The notes beneath the pieces are model-generated. The model was not told the DNA's origin. It ran no database searches and saw nothing but the letters and a program-made list of their open reading frames with translations. From contig CAIVQA010000056.1 of assembly GCA_903907935.1 (NCBI GenBank), positions 1 to 37,476 of the forward strand: a stretch of DNA of 37,476 nucleotides. The letters run 5' to 3'. Below are positions 6,241 to 15,834 of this stretch, in pieces. The number at the start of each line of letters is the position of its first letter. The first letter of the stretch is position 1. The position numbers and the translations under genes are program-made. The stretch comes from an uncultured Francisellaceae bacterium (GTDB lineage Bacteria > Pseudomonadota > Gammaproteobacteria > UBA6186 > Azoamicaceae).

Positions 6241-8727
6241 TTAATAATTCCACCTAACAATTGCCATATAATTATTTTTTAAACTAGTAGCTTCTAATAC
6301 ATATAATCTACCTTGATTAGTAGTTACTGTAATACTAGTAGTAAGCCCTGCTTTTAATGGTTGGATCATTAAGTACTGATTGCGAAACTCTCCTTGAGCA
6401 TTCCATATGGTACTAATTTTCCACCTGGTTAGATCACCACAAACCGGAGTACCAATTATCTTTTCTCCCGGAGCAAAAACTATAGCCGTTGCTTTATAAG
6501 GAGCAGTATAAATCTGATATAGTTTATTAGGATTAAAATTATAGGTAGTAATTGGATTAAAAGTTTTGCTTTGATTTCTGTGCTTTACCTTAAAGTTTTC
6601 TTTATGGCCACGTATGTCAGGATAGATAGCACGGTTTACCAGTTTTTTTAACAATTGCTTATTATAATTACCCAGATCTAAGTTGTTACCAACCTTAATC
6701 TTGGTATCTTTTTTTGACCGTCCTTCATTTGGTAATTTAGGATTTTTAGCATTGGATTTGTATGCCACCATAAATTCAGCCGCCATGGATGGGGATGTTT
6801 TAGCTAAACCATTAGTAATTTCTTCAGCTAATTTATAACTATCCGGTAAATTGCTTAAGCTCGCTACTACCTCGTTAATTCCGGCAGAGCGTTGAACAGC
6901 ATCGGCATCTTGTAATCCTTGTAAAAATAATAATGAGTTATTTTCTTTAGAATTTCCGGTTGCATCAAAAAAAGTATTATGGCCGGATGCACTTGACTGT
7001 TCTTTATTTACTAATTTAGAACTTTTAGCATTGGTTTTATATACTGCCATAAATTCAGCTGCCATATCTGGGGAGGTTTTAGCTAAATCTTTAGTAATTT
7101 CTTCAGCTAATTTATGACTGTCTGGTAAACCACTTAAACTTCCTACTACCTCATTAATTCCTGCGGTTCGTTGAGTAGCATCGGCAGATTCTAATCCTTG
7201 TAAAAATAATAATTGGTTATTTTCTTTAGAACTTCCAGTTACATCAAAAAAACTATTATGACTGGATGTGCTTGACTGTTCTTTATTTAGTAATTTAGAA
7301 CTTTTAGCATTGGATTTATATGCTGCCATAAATTCAGCTGCCATGGATGGAGAGGTTTTAGCTAAGTCTTTAGTAAATACTTCAGCTAATTTATGACCAT
7401 CTGGTAAACTACTTAAACTTCCTACCACCTCATTAATTCCTGCTGTTCGTTGAGCAGCATCGGCATTTTCTAATCCTTGTAAAAATAATAATGGATTATT
7501 TTCTTTAGAGCTTCCTGTTGCATCAAAAAAACTATTACGGCTGGATGTGCTTGACTGTGCTTTATTTATTAATTTAGAACTTTCAGCATTGGTTTTGTAT
7601 GCTGCCATAAATTCAGCTGCCATGGATGGAGAGGTTTTAGCTAAGTCTTTAGCAAATTCTTCAGCTAATTTATGACTGTCTGGCAAACCGTTTAAACTCC
7701 CTACCACCTCATTAATCCCTGCGGTTCGTTGAGTAGCATCGGCAGTTTGTAATCCTTGTAAAAATAATAATGGGTTATTTTCTTTAGAACTTCCAGTTGC
7801 ATCAAAAAAAGTATTATGGCTGGATGTACTTAACTGTTCTTTATTTTCTAATTTAGAGCTTTTAGCATTGGCTTTATATGCTACCATAAATTCAGCTGCC
7901 ATGGATGGAGATGTTTTAGCTAAGTCTTTAGCAAATTCTTCAGCTAATTTATGACTATCTGGCAAACCGTTTAAACTACCTACCACCTCGTTAATTCCAG
8001 AAGTTCGTTGAGTAGCATCGACATTTTCTAATCCTTGTAAAAATAATAATGGATTATTTTCTTTAGAACTTTTTGTTACATCAGAAAAAGTATTATGGCT
8101 GTATGTGCTTGGATGTGCTTTATTTTCTAATTTAGAACTTTCAGCATTGGATTGGTATGCAGCATTAAATTCAACTGCCATTGATGGTGATATTTTAGCT
8201 AAGTCTTTAGCAAATTCTTCAGCCAATTTATGACTGTCCGGCAAGCTATTTAAACTTCCTACCACCTCTCTAATTCCGGCAGAGCGTTGAGTAGGATTGG
8301 AATTTTGTAATCCTTGTAAAAATAAAAATGGGTTATTTTCTTTAGAACCTCTGTTTACATCAAAAAAAGTATTATGGCCGGATGCATTTGGTCTTCGATT
8401 AAAAGTAGTACTGTTATCAGAAGATCTAGCAAGATCAAACCTTTGCTGCACACTTCGTTCTAATTCAGCGGCTGTCATTATATGATTACTGTTGGCAACT
8501 TGTACTTGTCGCAACATAACAGCCTCCATATTTTTAGCCCTGGCAATTTCTTGCTCCATAGCTTGTTGTTCCTCTTTTTTACGATTTGCTTCATCACGAT
8601 AAAATTGATTAAACCGCTCATTCACTATCCTGGTAGCCTCTTCCCTGGCTATACTATGTCTTCCGGCAATTGCCATGCTTGGAACCAAAATAACTGTAAT
8701 CATAATTAATAAGATCTTGTTACGCAT
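6241..8727 (-). CDS. Six-repeat exported protein ending in TrbG/VirB9 N-terminal domain
   Basis: Residues 1-21 form a signal peptide ending SMAIA. Residues 25-75 are rich in E, K, Q and R, probably coiled coil. Residues ~114-671 are six tandem 93-residue repeats, each with a KENNPLLFLQGL core, VGSL.LPDSHKLAEE, and a SPSMAAEFMAAYK segment. Residues ~720-828 match the first domain of TrbG (residues ~83-190 of the gene at 9793-10704): YQIYTAP, a GD..RW motif, and IQPLKAGLTTSITVTTNQGRLYVLE. The frame stops at WNY, exactly where TrbG continues, so the second VirB9 domain is absent. The gene overlaps trbI by 8 bases, so it is translated with the transfer channel. I infer a periplasmic or surface accessory of the channel. 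No known protein comes to mind. Confidence 0.85.
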   Translation of the reverse strand: MRNKILLIMITVILVPSMAIAGRHSIAREEATRIVNERFNQFYRDEANRKKEEQQAMEQEIARAKNMEAVMLRQVQVANSNHIMTAAELERSVQQRFDLARSSDNSTTFNRRPNASGHNTFFDVNRGSKENNPFLFLQGLQNSNPTQRSAGIREVVGSLNSLPDSHKLAEEFAKDLAKISPSMAVEFNAAYQSNAESSKLENKAHPSTYSHNTFSDVTKSSKENNPLLFLQGLENVDATQRTSGINEVVGSLNGLPDSHKLAEEFAKDLAKTSPSMAAEFMVAYKANAKSSKLENKEQLSTSSHNTFFDATGSSKENNPLLFLQGLQTADATQRTAGINEVVGSLNGLPDSHKLAEEFAKDLAKTSPSMAAEFMAAYKTNAESSKLINKAQSSTSSRNSFFDATGSSKENNPLLFLQGLENADAAQRTAGINEVVGSLSSLPDGHKLAEVFTKDLAKTSPSMAAEFMAAYKSNAKSSKLLNKEQSSTSSHNSFFDVTGSSKENNQLLFLQGLESADATQRTAGINEVVGSLSGLPDSHKLAEEITKDLAKTSPDMAAEFMAVYKTNAKSSKLVNKEQSSASGHNTFFDATGNSKENNSLLFLQGLQDADAVQRSAGINEVVASLSNLPDSYKLAEEITNGLAKTSPSMAAEFMVAYKSNAKNPKLPNEGRSKKDTKIKVGNNLDLGNYNKQLLKKLVNRAIYPDIRGHKENFKVKHRNQSKTFNPITTYNFNPNKLYQIYTAPYKATAIVFAPGEKIIGTPVCGDLTRWKISTIWNAQGEFRNQYLMIQPLKAGLTTSITVTTNQGRLYVLEATSLKNNYMAIVRWNY
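6715..8388 (-). repeat. Six tandem 279-bp coding repeats
   Basis: A shared landmark (TAATCCTTG on the plus strand) recurs at 6913, 7192, 7471, 7750, 8029 and 8308, exactly 279 bp apart with no indel. The four inner units are the most alike; the outer two have drifted. Perfect in-frame spacing with high identity is what recurrent unequal crossing-over or gene conversion leaves behind. Copy number could therefore differ between strains. Confidence 0.95.
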
Positions 8728-9796
8728 TATTTACTCCTATAATTGGTGATAATAATAAATCTTTAGCTACTATAACATTAAATGGTACTCCACCTTTAAT
8801 AATAATCGTAGGACTTTGCTTAAGTTGTTTGTCTGCAATTTTATTGGCTATTTCACTGATATTATCACTAGCTTTATTAATTGCCCGATAGCCATATGTT
8901 AAATCTTCTCTTGGCTCTTTAGAGGCCGCTGCTAGTAAGGATGATAAACTAACTCCCATCGCTACTTTACCATAATGATGATTAACCTGATCTTTCATGC
9001 CGGCACTTCCTGCTAAATCATAACCTGACAAATTATTTAGGGTAACACTATAGCCATTAGGATGTTGGTAACTAGCTGGCATATCAATACGCTCAAATTC
9101 AATTTGTACTCGTTCTTGACCAAAATTCACATTATTATTGTAATAACCAATCAGTATTGCTCCTTGCTGGATCAATAAAAACTTACCGGTTGCAGTATCA
9201 AAAACATGTTCTCTAACTCTAGCAACCACCATGCCTGGTAAATCAGAATTAATTGCAGTAGACAATACACAAGGAATGATACTACCAGCTTTTAATAATT
9301 TATTAGATTCATTAGTTGTTAATGGTTGTTGATGTTCAACTAAACTATTGCTTGTTGCTTTACTAATCTCTCCTATTTGGATCCCAAATGCAATTGGGGA
9401 AATTCTAGCATCATCTTCTTCTTTAATTTTAATCAAAGCTTGCTGTTCAAAATATTCTTTCAATAGACTAATATTATGTTCACTATTAATAGAGTGTTTG
9501 TTGTCGGTGATATAATTAATTGGCGGCTTTATAACTGCTTCAGAATTTTCCAAATTATGATCCCGAGTTTTATAGTAAATCTTAGGCGTTATCTGCTCAA
9601 AACTTAATTGTTCTTCCTCTTTAACTGGTGCTTCAACCTTTTTTTGCATAACTAAAAATATTGAAGATATAACTATTACTATGCCGATTATGATAATTTT
9701 TTTAATTAAACTACGGTTATACTTAATAACATTAGGTAATGTTGCAGTTAAATTTAACGACTCTGCCGGCTGCTTGATATTTAAATTATTGTTCAT
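8720..9796 (-). CDS. trbI: TrbI/VirB10-like channel protein
   Basis: Spans the inner membrane, periplasm and outer membrane in the type IV secretion core complex. A cytoplasmic tail is followed by one membrane helix at about residues 33-53 (IIIIGIVIVISSIFLVM). A variable, charged periplasmic linker leads to the conserved C-terminal domain from about residue 165: LLKAGSIIPCVLSTAINSDLPG, then VREHVFDTATGKFLLIQQGA and a C-terminal PFNVIVAKDL. These are TrbI/VirB10 family motifs. The 358-residue length is slightly short for TrbI, with a compact proline-poor linker. It overlaps trbG by 4 bases and the repeat-protein gene by 8. Confidence 0.93.
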   Translation of the reverse strand: MNNNLNIKQPAESLNLTATLPNVIKYNRSLIKKIIIIGIVIVISSIFLVMQKKVEAPVKEEEQLSFEQITPKIYYKTRDHNLENSEAVIKPPINYITDNKHSINSEHNISLLKEYFEQQALIKIKEEDDARISPIAFGIQIGEISKATSNSLVEHQQPLTTNESNKLLKAGSIIPCVLSTAINSDLPGMVVARVREHVFDTATGKFLLIQQGAILIGYYNNNVNFGQERVQIEFERIDMPASYQHPNGYSVTLNNLSGYDLAGSAGMKDQVNHHYGKVAMGVSLSSLLAAASKEPREDLTYGYRAINKASDNISEIANKIADKQLKQSPTIIIKGGVPFNVIVAKDLLLSPIIGVNNA

Positions 9797-10704
9797 CGTT
9801 CTATCCTTTTAATCCGGATAATTTCAGGGTGAGAAAGTCCCAGCCTTAATTCTGCCGTCTGAAACAGCCGATCTACCATAAATAAATCCCCTTGTTGCCT
9901 ATAATTTACTAGCTGAGAACTGGTTTCTTTAGTAACTATAAAAAGACAAGGTAATTCATTTTGATTAATACTAGCCGGAAATTGAATAAAGGTTTTTTGT
10001 CCATCATCAAATACCCGGCTAGGACGCCAACTAGGCTTACCGCGTTTATTAATTATCTTATAATTAAAATTAAGTTTTTTAGTTAATTTTTCTTCGGTAT
10101 TATTTGGCTCTGAATTATTAACGACTATTTGTTCCGGTGCATAATTCCAGATAATTTCCGTCATATAGCTGTGTTTCAGGCTAATTAATTCTAATAAATA
10201 CACCCTACCTTTATTGGTAGTTATGATCATATTATTAGTAAGACCATCTCGTAGCGGCTTAATAACTAAATGTTGCCTGACGTTCGCTCCAACTCCTGAC
10301 AAAATATTATTAATTTGCCACCTAACGGTATCGCCACTTTGCGGTGCGGATCCTATTACTTCTCCCTGTTCAAAACTAATCATACTAACCCTGTGCGGTG
10401 CGGTATAAATTTGATATACACTTCCCGGAATAAAATCATATACTGTAGTAGCATTTAAAAACTGCTCTTCTTGGGGTCGTTGTTTAGCCTCTCTTAAAGC
10501 ATGGTTTAATACTTCGCTAACATTAGTAGCTTTATTAACCTTGGTTTCATCTATTAATTTAATTTGAGAAGGCGCGTCATCGACCCCGGCAGTTGCCTTA
10601 GTAATATTAAATAATGGTGTAGTGCTAAAAGTATCAATGTTTACAACTTTTCTGGTACACCCAGCTAACATAATCAATAATAATAACCCTATAGTTTTAT
10701 TCAT
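9793..10704 (-). CDS. trbG: TrbG/VirB9-like lipoprotein of transfer channel
   Basis: Outer-layer protein of the secretion channel, partner of TrbI. Residues 1-16 end in a lipobox (LAGC, Cys16), so this TrbG appears to be lipid-anchored itself. In VirB-type systems that anchor belongs to the separate small lipoprotein VirB7, and none is encoded here. The N-terminal VirB9 domain is at about 83-190 (YQIYTAPHRVSMI, GDTVRWQI, NMIITTNKGRVYLLEL). A second domain follows at about 205-303 (RPSRVFDDGQKTFIQFP, then LRLGLSHPEIIRIKRI), as in full-length TrbG. Overlaps trbF by 8 bases. The first domain is duplicated in the six-repeat protein downstream. Confidence 0.92.
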   Translation of the reverse strand: MNKTIGLLLLIMLAGCTRKVVNIDTFSTTPLFNITKATAGVDDAPSQIKLIDETKVNKATNVSEVLNHALREAKQRPQEEQFLNATTVYDFIPGSVYQIYTAPHRVSMISFEQGEVIGSAPQSGDTVRWQINNILSGVGANVRQHLVIKPLRDGLTNNMIITTNKGRVYLLELISLKHSYMTEIIWNYAPEQIVVNNSEPNNTEEKLTKKLNFNYKIINKRGKPSWRPSRVFDDGQKTFIQFPASINQNELPCLFIVTKETSSQLVNYRQQGDLFMVDRLFQTAELRLGLSHPEIIRIKRIER

Positions 10705-11401
10705 CTGTCATCACCCTAGACCAAGAAAAATCAGTGATCCAAATTCCTAATGGATTTTGTAAAATAGATCCTTCATTAGTCGGCGGTAAAATTTTTATAG
10801 TAGCAAAACCCACAAATTTTTCTTTAGCAATTAATTTACCGCTTCGATCATGGGTTTCTTCTACCCACTGTAATTGATATACATTGTTTGAGATCGGCGT
10901 AAATGCAGTAACCACCACAAACACCGATTGTTGTTCTTTTAGCTTATTAAGCATGGTATTGTCCGGTGACATAAAATATTGATCAAATTTATTGGCAGTT
11001 TTAGGAGTTAAAAAACTGTACGATTCACCCAACCATTTTTTATTAACTTCATTGTCTATCGAAACACTACGAATTTTTTCCACAAATTTAATTAAATAAT
11101 GCTTAATTTGTGTGTCTTTTGGTTGATATGCAGCTAAAGAACCCTTGGCAATATTGGTAACTTGGGTTTCTCCTACCTCTACAATATACGGAATATATTT
11201 AGGCTGCATGTTGCTAATAATTAAACCAATCACCAATATAACCATCACCCCAGCTAAAATAAATGCTATTTTACGCCAATTATACGCCTGGATAATCGAA
11301 CTACCAATCCTATTATCCCATTCTTGCTTGGCTTGCAGGTATGGTGTCTCTGGTATTAAATCTAAACTATTAGCCATTTTATTCATTAATTCAGACATCA
11401 A
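10697..11401 (-). CDS. trbF: TrbF/VirB8-like assembly protein
   Basis: Bitopic inner-membrane protein that nucleates channel assembly. A short cytoplasmic N-terminus is followed by one helix at about residues 45-64 (IAFILAGVMVILVIGLI). The NTF2-like periplasmic domain carries YIPYIVEVGETQ, the KWLGESYSFLTPKTANKF stretch and the C-terminal NPLGIWITDFSWSR, all typical of TrbF. Length 234 is normal. It lies between trbL and trbG with overlaps of 11 and 8 bases, the usual IncP/Tn4371 order. Confidence 0.93.
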   Translation of the reverse strand: MMSELMNKMANSLDLIPETPYLQAKQEWDNRIGSSIIQAYNWRKIAFILAGVMVILVIGLIISNMQPKYIPYIVEVGETQVTNIAKGSLAAYQPKDTQIKHYLIKFVEKIRSVSIDNEVNKKWLGESYSFLTPKTANKFDQYFMSPDNTMLNKLKEQQSVFVVVTAFTPISNNVYQLQWVEETHDRSGKLIAKEKFVGFATIKILPPTNEGSILQNPLGIWITDFSWSRVMTDE

Positions 11402-12665
11402 GATCTCCTGGACGGTTATTAAAACTTTGTTGCTCTTTAAATGCTCGGGCTATCCTTTGATATATTTTGGCTTTTTTAATAACATCCATTCTATGTGACT
11501 CATTTGACTCGCAATTAGTTGGATCTGCCATATTATCATCACCACCTCCACTCGATATATACCCCTGCCTTATGCCGCTAGTTATGCTGTCTTTAAAACC
11601 CTGACTAATATGCTTTATAGCCTTTGGCGTTAACATCCCCGCCGCGCCTTCTGCTGCCCCATAAGCCATACTAGCTAATTTACTAGCACCGGTATGATTT
11701 ACCCCTCTTAGCGCGGCTCCGGTTATCGAGGCTGCACCGGTAGCTATTGCACCGCTAGCTACCGAGCCGGCAACTTTTTGTACCCCTTTTAGGGAACTGC
11801 TACCAGCCATAGTTACACATGCTCCGGCACTAACAACCCCAGCCGCAGCAGTTACTAAATCATAACCACTGGCAGTCGGACTGCCAGAAAACATTCCAGC
11901 TGACCAGCTACCCGCTTTTAACGATAATGCAACTATTATAAGCGCAGCAACTACCAAGCTGGCTATTTCTGTAAAATCTTGTAGCTTACCTGTTATTATT
12001 AACGATCCAATCCAAGGTTCAGCTAAATTGATAATAAATGCCATGGTAAACAACTTGACTGCATGTTGTATTGGTCCTCTAATTGCCCCAAGTGCCATCC
12101 AAGCAGTTGGCTCAAACAATTGAAACGCTAAAAAAACTGGGGCTAACACTGAGGTAAAATAAAAATCCACTAGCGCCATAAACATTTGATATGCCAAATA
12201 ACAAAATGCAACTACTATTAAAATTACAGCGATTACCCCAAATAAAATATTAACTACATTGCTACCAATACTGTTAACCGACCACGACAAATCATGCATC
12301 CATACCCTAATAGGAGCGGCAACTTTTAACCCATAGTCAGCTATTTGCGAAGGGTTTAAAACTAAATCCATAGTATTGCCACCAGCCGCTCGTATTCCAA
12401 GCTTAATCGCTCCGTCTCTTAATACTTCATGTAAATAAGGTAAATTATTAATTAACCATAACATCAACCCCATTTTAAACAATTTAGCTAATAAAGCGGC
12501 TAATATATTACCATCTTGAAAAGCATAGGCTACACCTAATTTTACTAAGGTGAGTGAGGCCAACGCATAAAAAAAGTAATACGTAACCGGCAACAAATTA
12601 CCATACCCGGTAGCTATTTGTTCTAATAAACTTTGTAACACGGTATTTAACATCTGCTCGTGCAT
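11391..12665 (-). CDS. trbL: TrbL/VirB6-like polytopic membrane protein
   Basis: Inner-membrane channel component. Several hydrophobic segments are visible in residues 25-270, including VNILFGVIAVILIVVAFCYL and the conserved YLAYQMFMALVDFYFTSVLA region, followed by PVFLAFQLFEPTAWMALGA. The C-terminal third (about 280-424) is glycine/alanine-rich and then hydrophilic, as in TrbL/VirB6 proteins, which often have variable tails. No sign of truncation. It sits 8 bases after trbJ and overlaps trbF by 11. Confidence 0.92.
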   Translation of the reverse strand: MHEQMLNTVLQSLLEQIATGYGNLLPVTYYFFYALASLTLVKLGVAYAFQDGNILAALLAKLFKMGLMLWLINNLPYLHEVLRDGAIKLGIRAAGGNTMDLVLNPSQIADYGLKVAAPIRVWMHDLSWSVNSIGSNVVNILFGVIAVILIVVAFCYLAYQMFMALVDFYFTSVLAPVFLAFQLFEPTAWMALGAIRGPIQHAVKLFTMAFIINLAEPWIGSLIITGKLQDFTEIASLVVAALIIVALSLKAGSWSAGMFSGSPTASGYDLVTAAAGVVSAGACVTMAGSSSLKGVQKVAGSVASGAIATGAASITGAALRGVNHTGASKLASMAYGAAEGAAGMLTPKAIKHISQGFKDSITSGIRQGYISSGGGDDNMADPTNCESNESHRMDVIKKAKIYQRIARAFKEQQSFNNRPGDLDV

Positions 12666-12673
12666 ATTAAATC

Positions 12674-13405
12674 CTATTTTTTTAAATTTGGTAATTTAAT
12701 AGTTTTATATTGGGGCATAGGCTTAGCCATTTCTTGCTTAAACCTTTGCTGAGCTATAACTTTAGCAATATTTTGTTCAAAAACGGCAGCAGTTCTTAGT
12801 TCTAAATCTTCTGCAATTAATATTTTTAAATCCTGCAACTGTTTAATTTGTATTGCCGCCAACTGATTAGCTGCTTGCAGTGCTTGCAGCTGACCAGCAG
12901 CTTGTTGGGAGCACTTAATCAACTCTTGAGCTTTTTGTTGCTCTTGTTGCTGTGACTTTAAAATTTTAAGTGCATTTATTGCCCTTCGGTTCGAGGCAAT
13001 ATTTTGTTTTAACTGCTGCTCTATCAACAAGTTTTGGGCTTCATCCGGTAATGGCTTATTAGTTGTATTAAAAAAATCACCATATCTTCGATCTAAATCA
13101 CTTAAAAGATCGGTAATACTAGCTATATGATCTAAGGTGTTTCTCGTTTCATTATAAGTATTATATAAATCTGTGAGCATATTAATATTTAAATGTTGCA
13201 TGTTATTTTGTTGGAGCTTAAGCTGCTGAGCTATAGCTTTATATTCTGCTATATGATATTCAGTTTGTTGTTTTAATTGGTTTAAACTGTTAAGATGCTC
13301 TCTATAAATTTTTATGTTTTGCTCAAAATTTTGTACATCAAAAGTTAACATTGCAAAACTACTTGATGAAAACAACATAAGTGTTATAACTAAAAATTTA
13401 TGCAT
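12674..13405 (-). CDS. trbJ: TrbJ/VirB5-like pilus-associated protein
   Basis: Exported, almost wholly helical protein. A signal peptide occupies about residues 1-18 (LVITLMLFSSSSFA). The mature part begins TFDVQNFEQNIKIYREHLNS, matching the 'FDP/V-N..QN' start of TrbJ proteins, and is then rich in Q, L and K with long coiled-coil runs. VirB5-type proteins sit at the pilus tip or help its assembly. A TrbK-type entry-exclusion lipoprotein normally follows trbJ in IncP plasmids; none fits in the 8-base gap before trbL. Overlaps trbE by 8 bases. Confidence 0.88.
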   Translation of the reverse strand: MHKFLVITLMLFSSSSFAMLTFDVQNFEQNIKIYREHLNSLNQLKQQTEYHIAEYKAIAQQLKLQQNNMQHLNINMLTDLYNTYNETRNTLDHIASITDLLSDLDRRYGDFFNTTNKPLPDEAQNLLIEQQLKQNIASNRRAINALKILKSQQQEQQKAQELIKCSQQAAGQLQALQAANQLAAIQIKQLQDLKILIAEDLELRTAAVFEQNIAKVIAQQRFKQEMAKPMPQYKTIKLPNLKK

Positions 13406-15833
13406 TAATCCCCTCCGGCAAAATTTCTGCTGCCCAATCTAATTTTTTTAACTTTAACCAGTGGTACAAAAAATTGTCTTTACCATAGAGCGAAATAATG
13501 GAATCACACTGGTTAGACGCCTCTTGACCTGCATTACAACAAATAGCAAGGGCTAGCTCTCCCAGCGCTAAATCAAATAACCTAACCCCAATGCTACTAT
13601 GATAAAAATATTCTTTTTTACCAATTGCTTGAGCAATCATATTAATTTGTGCCTCATTTAACCCTATCTTTTTATACATAGAGCTAATGGACGGATTAAG
13701 TGCTTCTTTATTAGGCAGTAAAATCTTGGTTTGACAAGACTCTAATAACAATGGCATCAACGGAGTATCAATAGCATCAGCTAAACTTTGCGAAGCAAAA
13801 ATCACCGCTACTTCGTTTTTACGCAGTTCTCGTAGCCAAGTTTGAATTTTTTCTAAAAATAATTTATTTTTAAGATAAGTCCAGGCTTCATCTAATATTA
13901 AAAGTGTTGGTCTACCGGTAAACCTTTGCTCTAATTTATGAAATAAACAAGTAAGAACCGGTTCAATCGCATCTTTATTACTCTCCATTAATTTAGCCAG
14001 CTCGAAAGTGATCCAAGCTGCATTAGATAATGAGCCTCCGGCACCATCTAATAAATAACCATAAGATCCGCCTTCAGTAAATTTGCTAAGTGCCATCGCC
14101 ATTTTTTGATCTCGTTCTTGTAACGACAGCTTTAAATTTAATAAAGTCCGATATTTAACTTCACGACTCGCTAAGCTTGATAACGCTCCTCTCAACTCTT
14201 TTTTATGCAACATAGTAAGTACCACCCCTTGTTGCTCAATAATATTTTGTAACCAATTTTCAGCCCATTCTCTACTACCTGCTCTATCGATCTCACTTAA
14301 AGGTTGTAAACTTAAACTATTATGATCTTCAAACTGATAATACGCACCATTTAATCCTAAAGCTGCAACTTTTGAGCTATACCCTTTATCAAAGAAAAAT
14401 ACTTGAGCTTTAGGGTAACGTAAAAATTGTAATGCCATTATAACTAACAAGGTCGATTTCCCCTGGCCGGTCGGGCCTAATATCAAAGTATGTCCCACAT
14501 CACCTTGATGTAATGATAATCTAAATGGAGTATTGCCTTCAGTTTGGGTTATCATGAGTGGCGCGTCACACTGAAACTTTTTAGCAAAATGCTGGTTTTT
14601 TCTATAACCTGACCAAGCCGATGAAATCGAAATAAAATGTGCTAAATTATTAGTGCTAATTAATGGATAACGAAGATTAGCATGGGTATGTCCTGGCAGC
14701 GCACCAAACCAAGCATCTACTGCATTTACTGTTTCTTCTTTACCAATAAACCCTTTATCATTAATGAAATTTTTAATTTTATTAAACTTATTGCGACAAG
14801 CGGCTATTTCATGATCATAAACCATAATAGTTGCCGTGTAATAACCAAATCCAACTTGATCATCAGTTAATGTGAATTTAGCATCTTGGGCATCATACTG
14901 ATTAACCTGAGCATCTACATTATTACTTTCTTGACTGGAAAAGTTTAACATTTGACCAACGATTTTCATTAAAGAAATTCGTTTACTCATCCAGCTTTTA
15001 GCTTTTTTATTAAGTTGTGCCATCGCATCATTTTTGTCTAACGAGATCCAACGGGTCGTCCAACGAAACTCAATATTTAAATAATTTAAACCATCTAATA
15101 TCGATGGCCAGGAACTATTAGGAAAAAACCTAATCGTTAATACTTTAAAGTATTGTTCCCCCAACTTTGGCTCTAACCCGCCCACTAACGAAGTGTCAGC
15201 TAACATATAATCTAAATATACCGTAGGTAATGGCATACTGATGGGATGATTACAGTTAGATATTAACCCATGCAAATACCCTAAAGTTTCTTCATCAGTT
15301 AAACTTTGTACTGATAAAAATGAAAACTTTAATGCATCAATCAAACTATCGGTAGCTTTTTTGAAAGTTTTAAGATGTTGATCGCAATCTGATTTATCAC
15401 TATTAGACTGCTCTATAAATTTCTTCGATAAACTAACTGTAGCATCTTTTGGTGGCAACCAAACAAATGTTAAATAATATTTTGATTCAATAAAATTATT
15501 TTCTGATTCAAATCGATCCTTTCTTTCTAGATCTATTAACAATGCTAATTGATTGCTAAACGTTGATGTAGGATAATGAATAGTATTACTACGTATTACA
15601 TCAAAATATAATGCCCAATTAGAGCCAATTTGCTTGAATATATGATTTAATTTATTACAGTTAGCGGCTAACAACTCGTTGGAAGATGTTGCTAAATCAA
15701 AACCCATTAACTGCACTGTGCGTTGTAAACTACCGTTTTTATTTAAAATGATCCCTTGATCTATCAACCCAAACCATAACAATTGATCTGCCAAATGTTT
15801 TTTAACAACTCTATGTTCAGCCAAATTAAACAT
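13398..15833 (-). CDS. trbE: TrbE/VirB4-like transfer ATPase
   Basis: Large cytoplasmic ATPase that powers pilus and channel assembly. The N-terminal CagE/TrbE/VirB region spans about residues 1-420. The Walker A motif is LILGPTGQGKSTL at about 449, followed by FFFDKGYSS. The Walker B motif is TLLILDEAWTYL at about 643, then LRELRKNEVAVIFASQSLAD. All key ATPase residues are present. The 811-residue length is normal for TrbE. It is the largest gene of the operon, one base after trbD, and overlaps trbJ by 8. Confidence 0.95.
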   Translation of the reverse strand: MFNLAEHRVVKKHLADQLLWFGLIDQGIILNKNGSLQRTVQLMGFDLATSSNELLAANCNKLNHIFKQIGSNWALYFDVIRSNTIHYPTSTFSNQLALLIDLERKDRFESENNFIESKYYLTFVWLPPKDATVSLSKKFIEQSNSDKSDCDQHLKTFKKATDSLIDALKFSFLSVQSLTDEETLGYLHGLISNCNHPISMPLPTVYLDYMLADTSLVGGLEPKLGEQYFKVLTIRFFPNSSWPSILDGLNYLNIEFRWTTRWISLDKNDAMAQLNKKAKSWMSKRISLMKIVGQMLNFSSQESNNVDAQVNQYDAQDAKFTLTDDQVGFGYYTATIMVYDHEIAACRNKFNKIKNFINDKGFIGKEETVNAVDAWFGALPGHTHANLRYPLISTNNLAHFISISSAWSGYRKNQHFAKKFQCDAPLMITQTEGNTPFRLSLHQGDVGHTLILGPTGQGKSTLLVIMALQFLRYPKAQVFFFDKGYSSKVAALGLNGAYYQFEDHNSLSLQPLSEIDRAGSREWAENWLQNIIEQQGVVLTMLHKKELRGALSSLASREVKYRTLLNLKLSLQERDQKMAMALSKFTEGGSYGYLLDGAGGSLSNAAWITFELAKLMESNKDAIEPVLTCLFHKLEQRFTGRPTLLILDEAWTYLKNKLFLEKIQTWLRELRKNEVAVIFASQSLADAIDTPLMPLLLESCQTKILLPNKEALNPSISSMYKKIGLNEAQINMIAQAIGKKEYFYHSSIGVRLFDLALGELALAICCNAGQEASNQCDSIISLYGKDNFLYHWLKLKKLDWAAEILPEGINA

Positions 15834-15834
15834 C

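Noticed and set aside
8297..8709. Two plus-strand frames inside the six-repeat gene
   Set aside because: They are opposite-strand shadows of the signal peptide and first repeat of the minus-strand gene.
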